A DNA stretch of 64,000 nucleotides, taken from NCBI RefSeq assembly GCF_025854335.1, contig NZ_CP107716.1, positions 3,866,457 through 3,930,456 on the forward strand. Reading direction: 5' to 3'. A program made the position numbers and the translations under genes. Below the pieces are notes generated by a model. The model saw only the letters and a program-made list of their open reading frames with translations. It was not told the origin of the DNA and made no database searches. Each line of letters starts with the position of its first letter. Within the stretch, counting starts at the first letter, position 1. Shown here one piece after another: positions 59,605 through 64,000 of the stretch. The stretch comes from Pelagibacterium flavum (GTDB taxonomy: Bacteria; Pseudomonadota; Alphaproteobacteria; Rhizobiales; Devosiaceae).

Positions 59605-61148
59605 AGCGCGCCTCCCAGATGGGCGATCAGACTGATGATCGCCAGAACGATTGTTGCAAGGCTCCCCCATTTGAGGGTTTCGATCAACGGGTCCGTTTTG
59701 TCCTGACGCATCTGGTCGGCTTCGAGCCGGGTCAGAACGCGCTCGGCGCGGCGGCCCAGATCAGGGAGCCGCCTGGCCAGGTCGAGCGCCTCGTCGATGG
59801 CCTCTTTGGCGATTTCGAGCTTGCCCTGCGGCCCGACCGCGCGGCGCACCCATTCGCCAACCACCGGTTCGGCGGCGGTCCACATGTTGAATTGCGGATC
59901 GAGCAGGCGGGCGGTGCCTTCGGCCAGCACCATGTTTTTTTGCAGCAGAACCAGTTCGGGCCGGGCGGTCATGTCGAACAGCTCGGTCACCTCGATCAGC
60001 TGGGCCAGAACCCGCGCCATGGAAATCTCATCGGCGCCGCGCCCGACCAGCGGTTCGCCGATGGCCCGGATGGCCTGGGCGAAATCGTCGATGGTGTGGG
60101 TTTGCGGCACATAGCCGATATCGAGGTGCAGTTCGGCCACGCGGTAATAATCGCGGGTGATGAAGCCATAGAGGATTTCGGCAAGGAAGCGCTGCTCACG
60201 CTTGCCGATCCGACCCATGATGCCGAAATCGACGGCGACGATGCCGCCGGTTTTCGGGTCGGCAAACAGATTGCCCGGGTGCATGTCGGCGTGAAAAAAT
60301 CCGTCGCGGATGGCCTGGCGCAAAAAGCTCTGGATCAGGCCCGCGGCAAGCTTTTTGCGGTCCATGCCCGCCGCTTCGATCTTTTCGACCTCGCGGATGG
60401 GGATGGCGTCGATCCAGCCGGTGGTGAGGACCGAGCGCCCGGTCTGTTCCCAGAATACATCGGGGACCCGAAAATCGCCGTCATCGCCCAGATTGTCGGC
60501 AAGCTCGGACATGGCGGCCGCTTCCATGCGCAGATCCATCTCGAGCATGGCCGAGCGAGCCAGCGCATCGACGACCTTCTTGCCATTGAAGCGCCGCGTG
60601 GCGGGCATGAACCGCTCGGCAACCCCGGCCAGGGCATAAAGCCCATCGAGATCGCGGGCAAAACGCTCGCGGATTTTGGGGCGCAGGAGCTTGACGGCGA
60701 CGAAGCGCTCGCCCTGCGGCGTTTGGAGCCGGGCCTTGTGGACCTGGGCGATCGAGGCGGCGGCGAGGGGCGGGGAAATGTCCTTGAGCGCTGCGGCCTT
60801 TTCGCCCAGCGCTTCGGCGAGGAGGCCGGGGACGAGCTTTTCATCGAACGGGGGCAGCGCGTCCTGTAGAGCGGCGAGATCGGAAGCGATTTCAAACCCG
60901 ACGATGTCGCGCCGGGTGGCGAGAACCTGGCCAAGCTTGACATAGACCGGGCCGAGCCGGGTCAGGGCGTTGGCCAGCCGCGTGACGCGACCGGTCTTGC
61001 GCACATCGCGCTTTTCGATCAGTCGGCCAATGCCGACCAGCAGCTTGGCGGACGGCGGAATGGGGTGGCCCTCGGCGAGCGAGAGCGCGCCCTCGCGGGC
61101 CAGAACAAAGCCGGCCCGTGCGAGCCTTAGATAGGTCCCAAGCCCCAT
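59601..61148 (-). CDS. ubiB: UbiB, ubiquinone biosynthesis atypical kinase/ATPase
   Basis: UbiB is the membrane-bound ADCK-like protein needed for ubiquinone synthesis. The 515-residue product has the extension motif VYVKLGQVLATR (KxGQ), the alanine-rich loop AAASIAQVHKA, the VAVKLLRP lysine, HADMHPGNLF and VDFGIMG. A C-terminal hydrophobic helix (WGSLATIVLAIISLIAHLGG) anchors it. It begins two bases after ubiE ends and is coupled to coaBC by overlap. Confidence 0.97.
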   Translation of the reverse strand: MGLGTYLRLARAGFVLAREGALSLAEGHPIPPSAKLLVGIGRLIEKRDVRKTGRVTRLANALTRLGPVYVKLGQVLATRRDIVGFEIASDLAALQDALPPFDEKLVPGLLAEALGEKAAALKDISPPLAAASIAQVHKARLQTPQGERFVAVKLLRPKIRERFARDLDGLYALAGVAERFMPATRRFNGKKVVDALARSAMLEMDLRMEAAAMSELADNLGDDGDFRVPDVFWEQTGRSVLTTGWIDAIPIREVEKIEAAGMDRKKLAAGLIQSFLRQAIRDGFFHADMHPGNLFADPKTGGIVAVDFGIMGRIGKREQRFLAEILYGFITRDYYRVAELHLDIGYVPQTHTIDDFAQAIRAIGEPLVGRGADEISMARVLAQLIEVTELFDMTARPELVLLQKNMVLAEGTARLLDPQFNMWTAAEPVVGEWVRRAVGPQGKLEIAKEAIDEALDLARRLPDLGRRAERVLTRLEADQMRQDKTDPLIETLKWGSLATIVLAIISLIAHLGGAL

Positions 61149-61150
61149 GG

Positions 61151-61915
61151 TCAGAGTTTCCAGCCCCCGTGAAGAGCGGCGATATTGCCGGAAAGCGCGG
61201 TGTGGGTAACGCGCTTGAAGCCGGCGGTTTCGATCATGGTCGAGAATGTGGTCGGATCGGGGAAGTTGCGAATGGATTCAACGAGGTACTGATAGGGCTG
61301 GGCATCGCCGGTCACCATCTTGCCCATGGGCGGAATGAGGTGATCGGAAAAGAGATCGTAGATCTTGTCGAGTACCGGCACATCGACTTTGGAAAATTCG
61401 AGCACCAGAATGCGGCCGCCGCGTTTGAGAACCCTGTGCGCTTCGCTCAACGCCTTGTCGATGCGGGGTACGTTGCGGATGCCGAAGGCGATGGTGTAGG
61501 CATCGAAACTGTTGTTTTCAAACGGCAATTCTTCGGCATTGGCCTCAACGAAATCGACATTGGCCGGATAGCGCCAGGACTTGGCGCGTTCGGCGCCGAC
61601 GGCGAGCATGTCGGCATTGATGTCGGAGACCGTGACCCTGGCATAACCATGGCTGGCATTGAGGATGCGCATGGCGACGTCGCCGGTGCCGCCGGCCATG
61701 TCGAGCACTCTGTAATCGCGCGACCCGGAGCGGGGCGGGGCGAGGCGGGCGACCATCAGGTCCTTCCAAACTCTATGGATTCCACCGCTCATCAGATCGT
61801 TCATCAGATCGTAGCGCGAGGCCACCTTATGGAAGACATCGTTGACCAGGCCCTGCTTTTCGCCCAGCGGGACGGTGCGCGTTCCGAAATGGGTGGTTTG
61901 AGCGTTGTCGGTCAT
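61151..61915 (-). CDS. ubiE: Demethylmenaquinone/2-methoxy-6-polyprenyl-1,4-benzoquinol methyltransferase UbiE
   Basis: UbiE performs the C-methylation step of ubiquinone synthesis. The 254-residue product has [26 protein letters not shown], the SAM motif [53 protein letters not shown] and [14 protein letters not shown]. It heads the minus-strand operon ubiE-ubiB-coaBC and is divergent from mutM. Confidence 0.97.
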   Translation of the reverse strand: MTDNAQTTHFGTRTVPLGEKQGLVNDVFHKVASRYDLMNDLMSGGIHRVWKDLMVARLAPPRSGSRDYRVLDMAGGTGDVAMRILNASHGYARVTVSDINADMLAVGAERAKSWRYPANVDFVEANAEELPFENNSFDAYTIAFGIRNVPRIDKALSEAHRVLKRGGRILVLEFSKVDVPVLDKIYDLFSDHLIPPMGKMVTGDAQPYQYLVESIRNFPDPTTFSTMIETAGFKRVTHTALSGNIAALHGGWKL

Positions 61916-62040
61916 CTCGCGCCTCTCTGCTTGGCTGACAGCCCGGTTATGGGCTTGGCCGATCGATAACGCAAGGTGTAGAGCTTTGGCGAAATCGTCG
62001 CAAACACTGGCGGCAAAATGTATGAACTTGAGTGAAATTC

Positions 62041-62904
62041 ATGCCCGAATTGCCCGAAGTTGAAACCGTGCGGCGCGGACTGGCCCCCTTCATCGAGGGC
62101 GCGCGGATCGAGAGCGTCACGCTCAACCGTCCCGACCTGCGGTTTCCGTTTCCCGAGGGGTTCGTTTCCCGGCTCGAAGGACAGACGATCACCCATCTTG
62201 GGCGGCGGGCCAAATATCTGATCGCGACGCTCTCGGATGGCGGAGCGTGGCTCTCTCATCTGGGGATGACCGGGGCGTTTCTCGTCGCCGACCGGCCGCT
62301 CGACGAGGCGAGCCGTCTCAACAAGGGCGATGGCACCGGCAAGCATGTTCATGTGGTGGCGAGCCTCACCCATCCTTCGCGCGGGCGCGTTACTCTATCC
62401 TATAGCGATCCGCGCCGGTTCGGGTTCATGGACCTGTTTGCGCCCGGGGCGGCCAACCCGTTCACCGATTCTCTGGGTCCTGAACCCTTGGGGAACGATC
62501 TGAGCGCGCCCTATCTGGCGCAAAGGCTGAAAAACAAGAAGGGGCCGATCAAGACGGTGCTGCTCGACCAGCGGGTGATCGCCGGGCTGGGCAATATCTA
62601 TGTGTGCGAGGCACTGTATCTGAGCGGAATCGATCCGCGACGGGCCGGCGGCACACTCAATGGCGGCGAGATCGAAAAGCTCGTGGCGGCAATCCGGCAG
62701 GTGCTGGCGGCGGCGATCGCGGCGGGGGGCTCGACGCTCAAGGATTTTGCAAAGGCGGACGGCCAACCGGGCTATTTCCAGCACTCCTTTGCGGTGTATG
62801 GCCATGAGGATGATCCCTGCCCGAGGCCGGGATGCGGCGGAACGACAGAAAGAATCGTTCAAGCGGGGCGCAGCACATTTTTTTGCCCGGCGTGCCAGCG
62901 CTAA
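62041..62904 (+). CDS. mutM: Formamidopyrimidine-DNA glycosylase (MutM/Fpg)
   Basis: MutM removes 8-oxoguanine and ring-opened purines. The 287-residue product begins MPELPEVETVRRGL, so P2 (Schiff base) and E3 are in place after Met removal; the lysine in RRAKYLI and the H2TH motif QRVIAGLGNIYVCEALY follow. The zinc finger is CPRPGCGGTTERIVQAGRSTFFCPACQ. ATG 62041 is the only start that puts Pro at position 2. rpsT follows, without the enoyl-CoA hydratase gene often found between them. Confidence 0.97.
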   Translation: MPELPEVETVRRGLAPFIEGARIESVTLNRPDLRFPFPEGFVSRLEGQTITHLGRRAKYLIATLSDGGAWLSHLGMTGAFLVADRPLDEASRLNKGDGTGKHVHVVASLTHPSRGRVTLSYSDPRRFGFMDLFAPGAANPFTDSLGPEPLGNDLSAPYLAQRLKNKKGPIKTVLLDQRVIAGLGNIYVCEALYLSGIDPRRAGGTLNGGEIEKLVAAIRQVLAAAIAAGGSTLKDFAKADGQPGYFQHSFAVYGHEDDPCPRPGCGGTTERIVQAGRSTFFCPACQR

Positions 62905-62909
62905 AGCGT

Positions 62910-62938
62910 TTGACTCTCAAATCCCCGCTCTCTATAGA
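62910..62938 (+). promoter_or_regulatory. Strong putative promoter of rpsT
   Basis: TTGACT (62910-62915) and TATAGA (62933-62938) are 17 bases apart. The -10 sits in the palindrome CTCTATAGAG. The leader to the rpsT start is about 95 nt. Confidence 0.65.
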
Positions 62939-63039
62939 GCAGCCTTCGCTGGGCGCGCCGCAAGGGGCGCCCGTTCCGGTTGTGCTTGCCCCAGGGGTTC
63001 AAGCACGCAAGGCATATCCGCCACGAGGAATTTAAAAAA

Positions 63040-63306
63040 ATGGCAAATACCACTTCGGCCAAGAAGGCCGCCCGCAAGATCGAAGCCCGGACCGCCAAGA
63101 ACACGGCGCGCCGCAGCCGCGTTCGCACCTATCTGCGCAAGGTTGAAGAAGCGATTGCTTCGGGCGACCAGGCAGCTGCCGCAGCCGCGCTGCGCGCCGC
63201 CGAACCCGAACTGCAGCGCGCTGCCGGCAAGGGCGTGTTCCACAAGAACATGGCCGACCGCAAGGTTTCGCGCCTCGCCAAGCGCGTCAAGGCACTGGGC
63301 GCCTAA
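63040..63306 (+). CDS. rpsT: 30S ribosomal protein S20
   Basis: S20 is a primary 16S rRNA binding protein. The 88-residue basic product is [44 protein letters not shown] and ends [25 protein letters not shown] lies ten bases before ATG 63040. It has a strong promoter and its own terminator. In this order rpsT regularly stands upstream of dnaA. Confidence 0.98.
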   Translation: MANTTSAKKAARKIEARTAKNTARRSRVRTYLRKVEEAIASGDQAAAAAALRAAEPELQRAAGKGVFHKNMADRKVSRLAKRVKALGA

Positions 63307-63361
63307 AGCCCTCCCAATACCTATCGACCCGATCGTGTTTCGGGTTTGAGAACAAGTTTCC

Positions 63362-63393
63362 AAGGCCCCCGGTTGGGGGCCTTTGTCTTTTTT
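63362..63393 (+). terminator. Rho-independent terminator of rpsT
   Basis: AAGGCCCCC (63362-63370), GGTT loop, GGGGGCCTT (63375-63383), then TGTCTTTTTT. It lies 56 bases past the rpsT stop. Confidence 0.9.
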
Positions 63394-63619
63394 GAAGGCG
63401 CGCCGATTTTGCGTGACATTTCCGACACGCCAGGGTCACAAACCTGCAATGTGACGGTCCTGGTGACCGGGGTCGGAAAAAATAATCCGATGAGACTCAA
63501 AACGGCCCCAACGGGAATCTGCAAGGAGTCCCATACCCTTAAAATTTGCGCGCCCGGCCCGCCCTTTGCGGCGAGCGACACGGGCAGCGAGTCAAGCGGA
63601 TTTTTGGCCAAATCTGCGG

Positions 63620-63648
63620 TTGTGCGCAAAAATTTGACTGTCTAAAAT
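63620..63648 (+). promoter_or_regulatory. Putative promoter in the presumed dnaA leader
   Basis: TTGTGC (63620-63625) and TAAAAT (63643-63648) with a 17-base spacer. Transcription would start near 63655, about 70 bases before the short frame at 63727 and more than 340 bases before any gene past the window edge. Confidence 0.45.
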
Positions 63649-63726
63649 GGGCTCGTTGGATCAGAAAGAGGCTGGCGAAAGACAAGTCTAGCGCCTCCTT
63701 CACACGGGTAAACCAAGGGGACAGCG

Positions 63727-63810
63727 ATGAACGGTTCAGATCATTTTCGGCTTGTAGCGAGCCGTCATGGTGTAATGGCCGTGCATCCAAAGTTCCTGGT
63801 TCACTTCTAG
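63727..63810 (+). CDS. Possible 27-residue leader peptide
   Basis: ATG 63727, preceded at a good distance by GGGGA, opens a 27-codon frame (MNGSDHFRLVASRHGVMAV, then HPKFLVHF) ending TAG 63808-63810. Six bases later comes the hairpin AAAGACG-GATTT-CGTCTTT (63817-63835) and then GGCGC-TGCT-GCGCC (63841-63854). It is downstream of the promoter at 63620. Size, ribosome site and hairpins resemble a translated leader, but no codon run points to a regulating amino acid, so it may be chance. Confidence 0.35.
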   Translation: MNGSDHFRLVASRHGVMAVHPKFLVHF

Positions 63811-64000
63811 ACTGACAAAGACGGATTTCGTCTTTCCTTAGGCGCTGCTGCGCCGATTTCAATTTGTAGCGGTAGGGTACTGCGCAGGAAATGCTTGCGC
63901 GGGGGCGTAAATTTATTGTCTCGGTCAACGGGGCGAATTGGGGAAAACAGGGGTGCCGCCGGGGATGGGCGGGACGTCATAGCTATAAGAGGCAACAGCA

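Larger units (their letters stand above)
63394..64000. other. Probable dnaA upstream region
   Basis: 607 bases with no long gene. It holds a promoter (63620-63648), a possible short leader frame (63727-63810) and two hairpins (63817-63835 and 63841-63854). A GTGAC-rich tract lies at about 63412-63470. I found no clear DnaA box (TTATNCACA) here, so an origin in this piece is not supported. That dnaA follows is inferred from conserved order only. Confidence 0.45.

Noticed and set aside
63763..63812. tRNA-like stretch beginning GTCATGGTGTAATGG in the presumed dnaA leader
   Set aside because: No acceptor or T arm can be paired and no GTTCRANNC T loop is present; it is better explained as part of the short leader frame.
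63394..64000. Chromosomal replication origin
   Set aside because: Gene order suggests dnaA is near, but no DnaA boxes or AT-rich unwinding element were found in the part in view.

Overview
The window is 64 kb of GC-rich chromosome from an alphaproteobacterium of the order Hyphomicrobiales (Rhizobiales), most likely a Devosia-like genus. The order is supported by MipZ, Irr, an AccD without zinc-ribbon cysteines, an HWE-family sensor kinase, the lptC-lptA-lptB-rpoN block, and the order coaBC-ubiB-ubiE-mutM-rpsT, which in this order usually leads into dnaA. The genus is an inference from gene style only. dnaA itself is not in view; its upstream region fills the last 0.6 kb.

Layout. 0-7 kb: addA (cut by the left edge) and trxA on the plus strand face the minus-strand run trpA, accD and folC. 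7-10 kb: an accessory block (DUF1127 gene; ArsR regulator, small membrane protein, two DUF1801 proteins, SRPBCC protein) followed by a cluster of palindromic repeats. 10-13.7 kb: sppA-ihfB-lapA-trpF-trpB. 13.8-18.9 kb: accessory genes (ArsR-VOC-GNAT operon, mipZ, a GSU2403-type nucleotidyltransferase gene, two HTH regulator genes with a shared upstream element, and an abnormal tRNA-like gene). 19-23 kb: aroA-cmk-rpsA on the minus strand. 23-35 kb: TIGR02300 gene, tRNA-Ala between long direct repeats, YdeI-like gene, tadE/tadG pair, LysR with a divergent epimerase gene, Hsp20-DUF1150, ptsN-hpf and irr. 35-48 kb: SH3 protein, D-2-hydroxyacid dehydrogenase, pnp, rpsO, sensor kinase, truB, rbfA, queG, GST and an NDUFA9-like protein. 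48-55 kb: GFA-like gene, tRNA-Leu, rnd, lptC-lptA-lptB, rpoN, fabA-fabB. 55-64 kb: ThiF/MoeB-like, DUF2259, dut, lipoprotein, coaBC, ubiB, ubiE, then mutM and rpsT.

How the genes work together. Most of the window is core housekeeping: tryptophan synthesis (trpF, trpB, trpA), fatty-acid supply (accD, fabA, fabB), folate, CoA and ubiquinone synthesis, LPS export (LptA, LptB, LptC), translation and RNA turnover (rpsA, rpsO, rpsT, truB, rbfA, queG, pnp, rnd), DNA repair (addA, mutM, dut), and nitrogen/iron control (rpoN, ptsN, irr). Several conserved runs are interrupted. trpA is parted from trpB by the 7-10 kb block. sppA is parted from rpsA by the 13.8-18.9 kb block. hpf-ptsN are parted from rpoN, and irr from fabA, in a way that one inversion between about 34.3 and 53.65 kb would undo.

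The best candidates for something undescribed are the tRNA-like gene at 18787-18898, which has a structured 36-nt excess in its anticodon loop and an irregular acceptor end; the adjoining HTH regulator pair with its common upstream element; and a possible leader peptide with hairpins ahead of the presumed dnaA. No integrase, transposase, CRISPR array or complete prophage was seen.
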